The notes under the pieces were generated by a model. The model searched no databases. It saw only the letters and a program-made list of their open reading frames with translations, and was not told the origin of the DNA. Shown piece by piece: positions 25,295 through 35,336 of a DNA stretch of 64,000 nucleotides. Each line of letters opens with the position of its first letter. The stretch's first letter is position 1. Both the position numbers and the translations under genes were made by a program. Source of the stretch: Linnemannia hyalina (lineage: Eukaryota; Mortierellomycota; Mortierellomycetes; Mortierellales; Mortierellaceae); the NCBI GenBank assembly GCA_019671135.1, contig JAHRHY010000019.1, forward strand, positions 992,001-1,056,000, in the 5' to 3' direction.

Positions 25295-25841
25295 AAAGAA
25301 CAATGGGTTTAATCTCAGCTGATCGTAGCAACAAAGCTACTCTACTGCTTTCAATACCCTGTTCAATAAAGTTGTCTGCAATGGATTTATCTCGTGCTAT
25401 ATTTGAAATTAACATTAGCAGGAACCTCACGAAGCCTTTCCGCTCTGCAAGATAATCCCATGTTTGTTTGTAAGATTCAGGACCGTAGGTCTATTCATAT
25501 TCAACTAAAAGCGGTACAAGGCGGTAATCGTTGCGTTCTAGCACAGGTTCCGACTTAGAGGCGTTCAGCCATAACGCAACGAATGATAGCTTCGGGCCAT
25601 TGCCTATTCAGGCACGCTCAAATGCCAAGTATCCGAATGAACGGTTTCTGTAGTGCTAAGTTCAATTACCATTGCAACAACATTTCATCAGTAGGGTAAA
25701 ACTAACCTGTCACGACGGTTACCTCAGGTCTTGTTCCCTATTTGTGGGCGAACAATTCAATGCTTACTGAATTCTGCTTCAGTATGATAGGAAGAGCCGA
25801 CTTCGAAGGAGCAAAAAGAAATTTCGCTATGAACGCTTGGT
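25295..25841 (-). pseudogene. decayed 28S rRNA 3' end, right copy
   Basis: Minus-strand sequence again follows the 28S 3' end, from CCAAGCGTTCATAGCG through GGCTCTTCCTATCATACTG, GTTAGTTTTACCCTACTGATG and GAACGCAACGATTACCGCC to GAGATTAAACCC at the 3' terminus. The sarcin–ricin loop is mutated (AGCACTACAGA). The 5' edge near 25841 falls within about a dozen bases of the left copy's edge in 28S coordinates. It is a direct repeat of the 22.2–22.7 kb remnant, and the two flank the ATPase gene. Confidence 0.9.
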
Positions 25842-26339
25842 AACTGTCGCGTACGAGGTTATTCCTAGCAAATTTGTAAGATCGCGTGATGACAGGCATT
25901 GTCCTTATTATCCACTTAATGTTATCTCTTTATCTTGTCCTTATTATCCCCTTGATGTTATCCCTTGATATTGTCGCTTGGCATTATCCATTGGAGTTGT
26001 CACTTGCTACTGTCCAAGTGGTGCTGCCCTTTGATCTTCTAGTCCTTTGACATTTTTTTTGCCACTTGGTTGCTTTTCAGACACTCATCCTTTTCAAGCA
26101 TCCCTTGATCTCTTCGCAGCATCTCTCGATCTTTTCGCAGCATCTCTTGATATTTTGGCGTTCCTCCTTTATCTTTTTCTCTGCATTATTTTCTTTCTTT
26201 TTCCACCATGCTATATTGATCTCCAACTCCGTCATACTATTAAAAGTACAGGCTTCCCTCCATTCCTACCTCTCAGCCTACTTTTACCTTTCAATCCATC
26301 CCTTTACATCCACCCTACTCACCCCATTCAAAAAAAGCT
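25842..26339. other. minisatellite-like spacer and C/T-rich leader
   Basis: About 25900–26000 contains degenerate repeats of a TTATCC…TTGATNTTGTC-like unit. At 26097–26159 a 21-bp unit (CATCTCTCGATCTTTTCGCAG-like) occurs three times. From 26160 the strand is C/T-rich like a gene leader and runs into the broken small gene at 26340. Confidence 0.6.
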
Positions 26340-26613
26340 CTAACATTTACTTTTCCTTTGCGTTCTTTCAAGTGACGCAGTTGCTACTCCAATCCCTGGT
26401 CTCGTCGGCGCCGTCGGCGTTATTTGGTATCGCCAACGTCAATGACGACAGCATCACCAACCACAATGTGGCCGCCGGTAACAACCAGCAATTCGCTGGC
26501 GATGGCAACTCAAACAATGTCAGGTACCACTATTGCCGGCCAATCCGTAGACTAAAGCATACATGGATAGACCATCATTGGCAATGCCGGCGGCGGTTGC
26601 TCCTAGATATTTA
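26340..26613 (+). pseudogene. broken small Asn/Gly-rich secreted-type gene
   Basis: The frame opens with a hydrophobic, signal-peptide-like run but has ATT where the start codon is expected, near 26346. It continues into a hydrophilic Asn-rich stretch (NVNDDSITNHNVAAGNNQ) and then needs frame changes near 26520 and again near 26570 to keep a plausible Gly-rich end (TIIGNAGGGCS). I know similar small Asn/Gly-rich secreted proteins only as a general class, so the family is not named. The leader, the hydrophobic start and the composition argue that it was once a gene. The missing ATG and frame breaks argue it is dead. A spliced functional gene is possible but less likely. Confidence 0.4.
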
Positions 26614-27477
26614 GTCGGGAACGAGTAAGTCCTCCTAGGCATTTATGAGCGATACAGCTCCCTATAAATCACTTTCAAGAGATTGCCCTGTGTAATGGGA
26701 TTGCTGTGAGTCTGAAGGAAAGGAGGATTATAGTGGTTTTATTCGGGATTGCTATGATGGGCTTTTTTTTCTTTCCCTCGAATTTCCAAGGACTGTTACC
26801 AAACATTGATTTCACGGCGACAGTCTGTTAAAAAGAAATGAAAACTCTTCCTTGGGCTCCCATTGGCGTGTCCGTAAAATCCACACTGGTGCAGGAATAT
26901 TTCAATGTTACAGAGGATGGACGCTTTTCTTTGCGACAAGACCAAGCCTGCTAAAGGCCATTAGCTAAAGGTTAGCAACACATGCTAGTGTATCCGCCTT
27001 CTCTAAGTTGAGCATGTAGCAAGTGCGAACAACAAAGCGATTAAGTCGGTTATCAATAAAGTACACCTTTTTCAAAGTTTGAGAGAGTATACACGTAGTG
27101 AGGGTGCTGATGACAAATTCAATGGACTGACGTGGAGAAAGAACAATGCGTTCATCGGGCGTTGGTATGCGTAAAAGAACGAGACAATCACAAGCTAAAA
27201 GAAAAGGACGTAGGCGAACAAGGTTCGAAAAGACAGTACGCTCTCACCGCATGGACCACGTGAACGAAGTGTGGGGTCAAACCTAACCAAACACCAAAGA
27301 GCCCTCCCACCCCCTCTCTCATCTCTTTCGCTTTTCTTTTTCGCATAAAAAGACGATCAGTCCGCTCTTCCCTCAACTCTCTTGTCTTCCTACTACTCTG
27401 CCCACCCTCACCCTCACCTTCACACCAAAAAAAAAGAACACTTCCTCCTCCCTACTCCCATACCACAAATACCTAAT
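26614..27477. other. intergenic with promoter of the Cys-rich gene
   Basis: About 860 nt with no coding signal. The last 180 nt are C/T-rich and include an A/T-rich GCATAAAAAG element at about 27343, a reasonable TATA-like site 130 nt before the start codon at 27478. Confidence 0.45.
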
Positions 27478-27987
27478 ATGTCAGACCGCCACCCGTCCTG
27501 CGTCCACTCAACCGGTCACCACAACTCGATGACCCAGGGTTCCGCCGCCTCGGCCTGCACCTGTGAAGAGTGCTCCCGCTATAAGGTCATGCCCGTCTCC
27601 TATGAACAATTCTCAGCTCCCAACGACATTGACCAACAGCACCTCTCAGTCTCCATGAGTTCAAACACCGCCAGTCGTGGAGACCCCTTTTCGGTCTCCA
27701 CATCCTCCTCCTCCCCTCCAACAACCTACCTCACCCGCCGAGCTTCTAACGTCCAAACCTCCAACTCTGGTAACCAGTCTGGGAACACAGCAACTTCCCC
27801 AAGGACGAGGCAACCTGCCGGGTTTGGACTTTACTCCAGAACCAATTCGAGCGGGATTAGTCCTCCCCAGCGTCGGTCGTCTCTCGAGTTCCATAACCGA
27901 GAACGGTCGTTCCAGCAGCACTCTACTGCTTGTGATTGCGGTGGGTCCGGTGTTGGGTGCGGGTGCTCGTACACTTGCAACTGTTAA
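27478..27987 (+). CDS. small cysteine-rich protein, 169 aa
   Basis: A single-exon gene whose first ATG in the frame is at 27478. Cysteines are confined to the two ends. An N-terminal cluster contains ACTCEEC, and the last 20 residues contain CDCGG, then GCGCSYTCNC. The middle is Ser/Thr/Pro-rich and likely disordered. Closely spaced CxC pairs are typical of metal-binding tails such as metallothioneins, so copper or zinc binding is a reasonable guess, but I do not recognise the family. There is no signal peptide or membrane segment. A TATA-like element and a C/T-rich leader precede it, and AATAAAAAT at about 28287 could be its polyadenylation signal. Confidence 0.7.
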   Translation: MSDRHPSCVHSTGHHNSMTQGSAASACTCEECSRYKVMPVSYEQFSAPNDIDQQHLSVSMSSNTASRGDPFSVSTSSSSPPTTYLTRRASNVQTSNSGNQSGNTATSPRTRQPAGFGLYSRTNSSGISPPQRRSSLEFHNRERSFQQHSTACDCGGSGVGCGCSYTCNC

Positions 27988-29057
27988 GAGATTGAACGGA
28001 AGCGATTACAGGATTGATTTGTTTGCAACATATCTATTCCCTTTGATACTTTTTTTTTTCTTTTTCTTTCCTTGTTCCCCTTCGTTGGCTCGATAACTTT
28101 TGCCGCAAATAGAGCTATTTCTCTTTGCTTTTTGAACAGTGCGTCTTCCTCATATCCCCCCTATCAGCAGCCTCTTTTCTTTTCTTTTGTTGTTGCTGTT
28201 CAACCGACAGATCAACCAACCATTTGTACATAACCGCCCCTCCACCCTATCAGCTTAGTCTTCTTTTTTCATCAGCTGCTTTTTGATAAATAAAAATATA
28301 TATATTAGCAGAGGTCAACATGCGTGTGGGTTTCAGTCATTACAGAAGGACATTGCTGGATACTCGTCGTCATTTGCCCATGTTTCGACTTCTGGATTGA
28401 AGCAAATAAAGTAGGGTGGGTTGAAAAATGAACGAACCCTTGTGGGCTCAATACGAAAGGGGAGGAGTGGGATAGACGGATTTTTTTTTTCTTTTTCTTT
28501 TGTACTCTCGTGTCTTTTTCTCTCCGACTCGTATTCCACTTTATTCAAATTCACGTCTTAACCCCCCACATCGCACCCAGTTTTCCATCCTTTTTTCTCG
28601 CTTTATTTTACAAAAAAAAACAGTTCTAGGGAGGCAAGGTATGGGAGAGAGTGGAGAGAAAGATAAGGGTTTGGAAGATAGCGCTAAAAAGAGTACAGTG
28701 TAAGCAAGGCAAGCGTGGGAACCCGAAAGCACAAAAAATATGTCCCCCTTTCTTTCCTTCTACTTGTCCATTTATCCCTTCCAATAGGACGAACTCTATC
28801 AAGCGAGGGTGGTCCTCTGACCGAGCTCATGACTTCCTGTTCCGTTCGACATCTCGCCGTTGCGATCCCCCACGAATTCTCTATAGCTGTTATCAGCAAA
28901 CAAATATCAAAGAACGAGAGAGAGAAGTGTAAATAACAAAGGACAACAACTAGCAGGGTTTCCCCGGATGACATCAGAAAAACAACCATATTCACATCCT
29001 CTTCTTCCTACCCCACATCAAACAGAAACAAAAAGGAACTAGAAGGTGGGGGCTAAC
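27988..29057. other. convergent intergenic region
   Basis: About 1.07 kb between the 3' ends of the Cys-rich gene (+) and PEX1 (−). T-rich trailer sequence and an AATAAA-like element near 28287 are visible. I see no gene. Confidence 0.5.
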
Positions 29058-32000
29058 TTACATTAGATCCAGTCGCTTGCTCTCCTCGGGCGTGATCGAT
29101 GACCGGGTGTTGTTCAGAGACACCTCCAAATACTCGTTTGTAATGATTGGACGCGATCCCTTGGGTGCCTTGTCCTGCGCTGACAATTCACCATCCACCG
29201 TCGAATCACCACCGCTTCCGCCTGCTGCTGCCGATGCTGCCTCTCTTGCCGCTCCAATTCCTTTTGCAATCAGACCTAACTATGAACACATGAACGATAT
29301 ATATAGCAACCATTAGCAATTGTATCCAAGTGTGATAGATAAAGCGTACACGAATGTACTTGACAAAGACTTACGCGTTGAGAGATGTGGCCGCGCTCGG
29401 CGAGGGTCAAGTTGGCCTTTTGGGTCGTCTTGCCAGTGCTGCCGAATCCTCCCTTGCCTCCAAAGCTGACAAACCGTGCCATCTTGCTATCACCACGACT
29501 GGTGGTCGCCGGTCCTCCAGGAACAGGCGAAGAGGCGCCAGTGCCTGCGGCAGAGCGCTCCTTTTTGACCGCCTCATCCTTCTCAATCGCCACACGAATC
29601 GCCTCCAAGTGGGCATTGTACAGGACAGCCTGCAAATCAGCACCCGTTAGACCCTCTGTCCGGCGAGCGCACTCCTTAAGGTCCACATCCTCCGCAACCT
29701 CCATCTTACGAGCTAAGCATGCCAAGATTTCATGGCGCTCCTCCAAGCTGGGCATACCGCAAAGCAGTGACTTGTCCAGACGACCAGGACGCAACAAAGC
29801 GGGGTCGATCAAGTCGGGGCGGGAAGTTGCTGCAAGAACGTAGACACCGTCCAGACCCTCTGCACCATCCATCTGTGTCAGCATCTGGTTGACCACACGA
29901 TCCGTTACTCCAGTGCTGTCGTGTCCTCTGGAAAAATAAAAACGATAATGCAAGAAAACATATCTCTGCGTCAGTATGCGTCCCTCTCATTGGATCATGC
30001 CTTTGGTCGTTTAGCATAAGACAACTTCATACCTCTTGGGCGCAATACTGTCAAACTCGTCAAAGAAGAGAACGCAGGGCTTGGCTGCCTGGGCACGCTC
30101 AAACAGATCACGGACAGACTTTTCAGAAGCACCAATGTACTTGTTTAGCAACTCGGGTCCCTTGACAGAGATAAAGTTCAGTCCACACTCCTTGGCAACC
30201 GCAGACGCCAACAACGTCTTTCCACATCCTGGGTGTCCAAACAGCAAAAGTCCAGATCGGAGACGAAGTGGACACTGCGAAAAGATGGCGGCATACTTGG
30301 TGGGCCACTCCAAGGTTTCAAGCAAGATCTTGCGGGTTTCATTCAATCCTCCAATATCGAGCCAGCTGGTCGCGGAACTCTGAAGCTTGACACCACGAAG
30401 ACTGCTGGGAACAAAGCCCTCTTGCGCCTTGAGGAAATCTGCCTGGGTCAACGAAAACTCGTCCTCGGATGAAGTGCTCGACTCGACAGCAGCAGTAATG
30501 GCCTTGGCCTTGCCATTGGGAATGCCATTGGCCTGGTTATCAGGTGATGGCGAGGCGGAAGCAGAGGCAATGTCTGCTTTGTGGCTCTCGACTTGGGCAG
30601 CAATGTTACGAACAGCTCCCTCATGCACCGTCCTCTCCAGGAATGCCTTCAAATCCGCGGCCAAGTAACCTTCCGTCTTAGAAGCAACCGAGACGAGGTC
30701 AATCTGAGGCAATGATCTCTGCAAAATGGCGGGTCCTGTTTCCATCAAGCTCTTCAACATCTCCTTGCGCTCCGTCTTTCCTGGTGGCATCAAACGAATA
30801 ATCTCGCTCAACAAGTGTGACGTGATCAGCGAAGGGTGGACAGAGACCTGCTGCTGGGCAGTCGCGACAATAGCGATCTGATCGAACCTCTTGCACATCT
30901 TGGTGGCAATCTGCAAAAAGACCTCGGCGATCTGCCTTGACCGGAAAGAGTCGGCATGCTCAACCTCGGCAGGGATCAAGCGGTCCAGATCCTCCAAGAA
31001 CAGAATACTGGGCGAGTGGAATGCAGCAGTGTCAAACCATTGCTGGAACTTTGTCATCAGCACTGGTAGCCTGTCCTCTGCAAACTCCGCACAGTTGATC
31101 TCCACACAGTCTATTTGTAAAGTAGTATTCAATTAGTAAGTTAATACAGAATCCTGCATGTGAAAATGTATTTCCAACGTGTATTCAATGCAAATCCACA
31201 CGCGCAACTTACAAGCAAGGGTTTCCCTGTTTTGGGCTAACTTGCGGATAAGGGACCGAGCGACGACAGTCTTTCCAGATCCATGAGGTCCGCACAGGAG
31301 GAATCCGCCAAGGTTGGAAACAGCGAAAGCGTCGCGGAGCTCGATCTTGGAAAGGCAGGTCAACAGATACTTTTCGCCCTTTGTCAACACCTGTGTCACA
31401 CCTCCCAAAGCTGCAGGAGTGTCAGCGATATGAGTGGCAGTCCTAAAAGTCGAAAGTGGTTTGTAAGATGGGTTGATCTGCGTAACAATATCAATTGCTG
31501 GTCTGTCGTGAACATTCTCAACGCCGACTTACTTCTTGTAGATATGACTGACTCCCTGGGGCTGGCCAATTTCGACCTTGAGCTGGGAGAGTTGAGCCTT
31601 GGTCAGGATACTGAAAGTCTCGGGTTCAGGCTGGCTCTTTCCTTCCTCCTGTTGGCTGGGTACAGCTGGCAGCGACTTTGCTGGGAAGACGACAGCAAAA
31701 GATTGGATGGTATCTTCATGAGGAATGGACAGCAACGATCCGTGGCTCAAAATGGTCGAGTCCATGTCAGGCAATGTGTTGACCCAATCCTTGAACAATG
31801 AAATAACGCTGGTGGCCTTCGCTGCCTTGTCAGAATCGTGGCTCGCAGATTTGGGTTGGAGCTTCAAAGGGGCAGGTGCCGAAGGTGCTGATCCAGGAGT
31901 CGAGATAGGGCGAAGTGTGATGCTTGGAAGCTGCACCGCGTGAATATTTGTTTCTGCCAATCTGTTGATTCATAAAGTTCTGAAATTAGTTCGGACACGT

Positions 32001-33623
32001 TTGATGCTTTACAGTGGTGCTTGACCAAATCAAGGCTCGACAGTGTAAGAGCAGGTACCTGACGATAGAAAAGTTCTCAGCATCGAGAGCGTCCTGGACC
32101 TGCTTGGAGATGGCAACATGACCAACTGGGACATGACGAGAGGGAACAGCCTTGACGAAGATCGCCGACGCTCCCACCAACAAGTCCTCGGGATCCCTTG
32201 TCTCATCATCGGTCACTTTTTCTGCATGGGGTGCAATGACCTTTGAGATACGGAGAGCAGGGCGGTGAGTGAGATCAGCCTCGAGCCAGCTGTCAGGGTG
32301 CACCTGCACTGTGAAGGGGCCTTCTTCGGCAATCTCCTGTCCAAGCTCTTCTGAAATCTCGTCGAGCGCAAACACACGCAAACACTGTGCCTGGGTCAAC
32401 TTTTGGACGCTGGTAGACAGGTCCTGGTTGTCGGATGATTTTGATGCTCCTCCGTTTGCTTTGCGGACCATTGGCGCCACAATGACCTCGGCATTTGCTC
32501 CCAACTTGACGCAAGGCGCGTTCGGGTTGATATCCACTATGATTAAGGATATTCAAAAAGTGCAATGGATCAGTTCGGCTCCACTTGACCTTAAAAAAAA
32601 AGATTGATTTCGACAAATAAAAAATTGATGGAAAGAGTAACTTACGAACGCGCAGGCGGACAAGGGTGCGGCCGTTGACCCACATGGTGATGACCTGGTG
32701 AGGGTACAAGATCCTGATCTGGTTCAGCATTTGGTCCTCGACATATCCTGCGTGTAATTCCTAAGGTGATGAAGAATTCGCTTCGTTGTTAGCTGTTGGT
32801 GGAAGAATGAAAAATAATCACAAGAGGAGAGCCCTCTCATTGGACCGATCCGTTTGTCTCTTGACACTTTTGTCCGGGAGCAAAAAAGCAGTGTTTCCTT
32901 CCACTTACCAAAATTTCCCAGTCATCCTCCGAGTATGGGGCAACGTTCACAGAGATGCCGTCCTGAACCGACTTTACAAACTCAATGTTGACCTTGATAA
33001 AGAAAACAGAAACGAAGGATGTTAGAAGGAGACAGTCAGTCGGTCGATTAATCGTTCAATTGCCTCGACTCGATATTTCGGAGAATACAAATATCCTGCA
33101 GCCTTTATGATCCTCGGATCAAGAGGAAAAAACACTCGTTTTTCATCTTCTTTTCTTGTTTCCCGCAAAGTAGCTCCCGTCGGTTTACCTTCTGTCCAGC
33201 TCTGAGTCCCATAGCCTGTCCGAACTGAGGATCCATCTCGATCACATCGCCAGTAGCGCCACCAGGTCTCGGTACAACGGCGCCCGCATTGTTTCCTGAA
33301 CCTGCACCTCCAGAGTTGGACGCGCCACCACTCCAGCCCACATACGACTTTTTCTCGGTGGATCCTTCCTGCCATGATAACTCCAGAACGACGTTTTGTG
33401 AGAGCTGTTTGTTGAGACAAAAAAGAAAAAAGTAGTTAGTTTCTCAGGCACACCGGAGGTTTGTTTTCCTGGGCTTGAGCAGAGAACAGAAGGTGGCAAG
33501 GTCCTTGGCGAGGAGAAAAAGTGTTACCTTGCCCTGGTCCAGCAACGCGTTTGCCCATGCGCCAGGGAGGTTGATGAGGCAGTGCCTGAGGGGGAGGAAT
33601 GCGACGGTGACAGACTTGAGCAT
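29058..33623 (-). CDS. PEX1: peroxisomal biogenesis AAA ATPase Pex1
   Basis: Pex1 pairs with Pex6 in the ATPase ring that extracts ubiquitinated Pex5 from the peroxisome membrane. Ten exons run from 33623 down to 29058: 33528–33623, 33189–33404, 32909–32992, 32646–32760, 32059–32536, 31533–31961, 31213–31442, 30033–31110, 29375–29927 and 29058–29279. They close in frame to 1166 aa, a normal Pex1 length. The N-terminus has the typical start ([18 protein letters not shown]). The first AAA domain has Walker A GPHGSGKT (524–531) and FLEDLD. The second has GHPGCGKT (841–848), [13 protein letters not shown], and the PGRLDK arginine-finger block characteristic of Pex1. All catalytic motifs are intact. 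G/A-rich plus-strand sequence upstream is its C/T-rich leader. It is the promoter-distal member of a minus-strand run of four genes. Confidence 0.93.
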
Positions 33624-34317
33624 GGTGAAAGGAGTAAGTATATTATAAAGTAAAATGACAAGAAAAGGCGGACGAATGGGAAAAAAAGTAAAAGAGAGAC
33701 GTTGAATGTGTTGCGGCTTGAGTTCAACGAAAGAGAAAGGAGTAATTGCGGGTCTTTGACGGAAGTGCGGGGAAGTAGTGCCAGGTAATGAAAGAAGGAG
33801 AGGAGGAGGAGTCAAAAGATAGACAGTCAGGACACGAAGTGAGGGATAGCAACCGGACGGGAGGGTGTGAGAGGAAGGTAAGTAGGGGAAGAAAGAACAA
33901 ATAAAAAAGAGGTGGGAGTGAAGAAAAGTAAGAAGGAAAGCTAAAGAAGGAGAAGACGAAGTAAGGAAGGAAGCAAAGTAAAAAGAAGTGACAAACGAGG
34001 GCCAAGACCGGTTGGTTCCTGATTCGAAGAAGGACGAGTGCGCTTCTAAAGCGAACAACTCCACTCTGTGGAGCTTATTCTTCCCTGCCCACCTTCAGTC
34101 ATCGATCGGCACCCCGGCTCCAGTCCAACGGACTCGTCCCCTTTTTGCCCGTCCAAATGGCAAAATCGTGAGCCGTGGGTTCGTTGTGTTTTAGCTTAGT
34201 CGAGTCAATTCCTCCTTTCATCACGTGTCACTTGGCTACAGTGTTCAGTGTTCTGTTCGTTTTTTCCTTTATTTCTCCCAACAGTAGGTTCACAACCATG
34301 GACACCTAGGAACATCC
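33624..34317 (-). promoter_or_regulatory. PEX1 upstream region, C/T-rich on sense strand
   Basis: 694 nt between the PEX1 start and the STEEP1-like stop codon. About 33650–33990 is strongly pyrimidine-rich on the minus strand, matching leaders elsewhere in the window. No separate gene is visible. Confidence 0.5.
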
Positions 34318-35141
34318 CTATGACGAAGAAGACGACGACGCCATAGAGGCCGCAAGGAAGGCTCTTGCCTGAGCAGCCGCACTCTGGTTCTCATCTGTTC
34401 TAATCTGCAACTCCACCTCCATACCGTTATTCTCCTCCACCTCAGCCTCTCCTTCTGTCTTTCCTGATCCTGCCGCAGGTCCACTGCCAGGCAACTCCTG
34501 CTCCCAATCCTCATGTGGCACTCCCTGGATCTCGTTCAACGCTCCCTGGACAATGTACGTATAAGGTCCGCCCTTCAAGTGTTTCGTCGTTTCATATGCA
34601 ATCGCCAGGCTGCATCGTGGACAATGTAGCCGGTACTGCTTCTCAAACAAGTTCTCGCCCCTATGATATCGGTTCACAAGCAATTACGAAAAGGGCGTCA
34701 GTCTCCTGGCGTAATTTTTTTCATAGCAGCAAACTGGCGTGATATTTTCTCGTTATTTGATGGCTGGTGGGCGTACCTCTTCACGATCTTGGCTTCTGTT
34801 TGGATCGCGTGGAGCTTGTACATCCTGGTGGCGTTGGTCAAAATGATCGAATTGTCCGTCTCCCGCCTTGGCAACTGTCCCAGCTCCATATCTATTGTGG
34901 AATATACCAAGAATACGATGCAGTCAGCTTCAATGATTGATTGATCAAACGGCGCTGAGGGTCCGGGCTTTTACAGTGTATTGTATAAGGTGGCGAGGTC
35001 GAAACAAAAAAAGCGATCGTTTTGTTGCATACCAATGACGAGAATGAACTCACTGCAGAGGCAGTAGTATGAATGCAGTCCTTGTTGCTCATCTCTGTGG
35101 TCTGAGGATGAGATAATACTGTTGCTGATAATCTTTGGCAT
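34318..35141 (-). CDS. STEEP1 (CXorf56) family protein
   Basis: Three exons (35033–35141, 34777–34891, 34318–34660) give 188 aa. The start MPKIISNSIISSSD followed by YYCLCSEFILVID, then LPRRETDNS, and a later HCPRCSLAIAYE with YIVQGAL, match the conserved STEEP1/UPF0428 layout: two Cys pairs likely to bind zinc, in a protein of about 200 aa. The human member promotes ER exit of STING. Fungi mostly lack STING, so the ancestral role is probably something else in trafficking or splicing. Homologues I recall are in both animals and fungi. The C-terminal ~60 aa are acidic, Ala-rich and poorly conserved. Only 195 nt separate its start from the WBP1 stop codon. Confidence 0.85.
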
Positions 35142-35336
35142 GGTCGATGTGTTGTCTTTGTGTTTGTTGTTGCGTCCTTGAATGGTCCTTTGTCCTGATC
35201 AGTGAAAGAGAGTGTTCAATTCTGCCACCTTTTATGCTTTCGAAAAACATGTCACGTGTAACTTTTATTTTCTAACGTGCACTTTTTTGTTCATGCTCAC
35301 TCCTGGTCGCTCGCCATTGTACACAGGCCAACATTT

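Noticed and set aside
22140..25845. First impression of a retrotransposon with ~600-bp LTRs
   Set aside because: The two repeats match the 28S rRNA 3' end, not LTRs, and the internal gene is not a reverse transcriptase or integrase.
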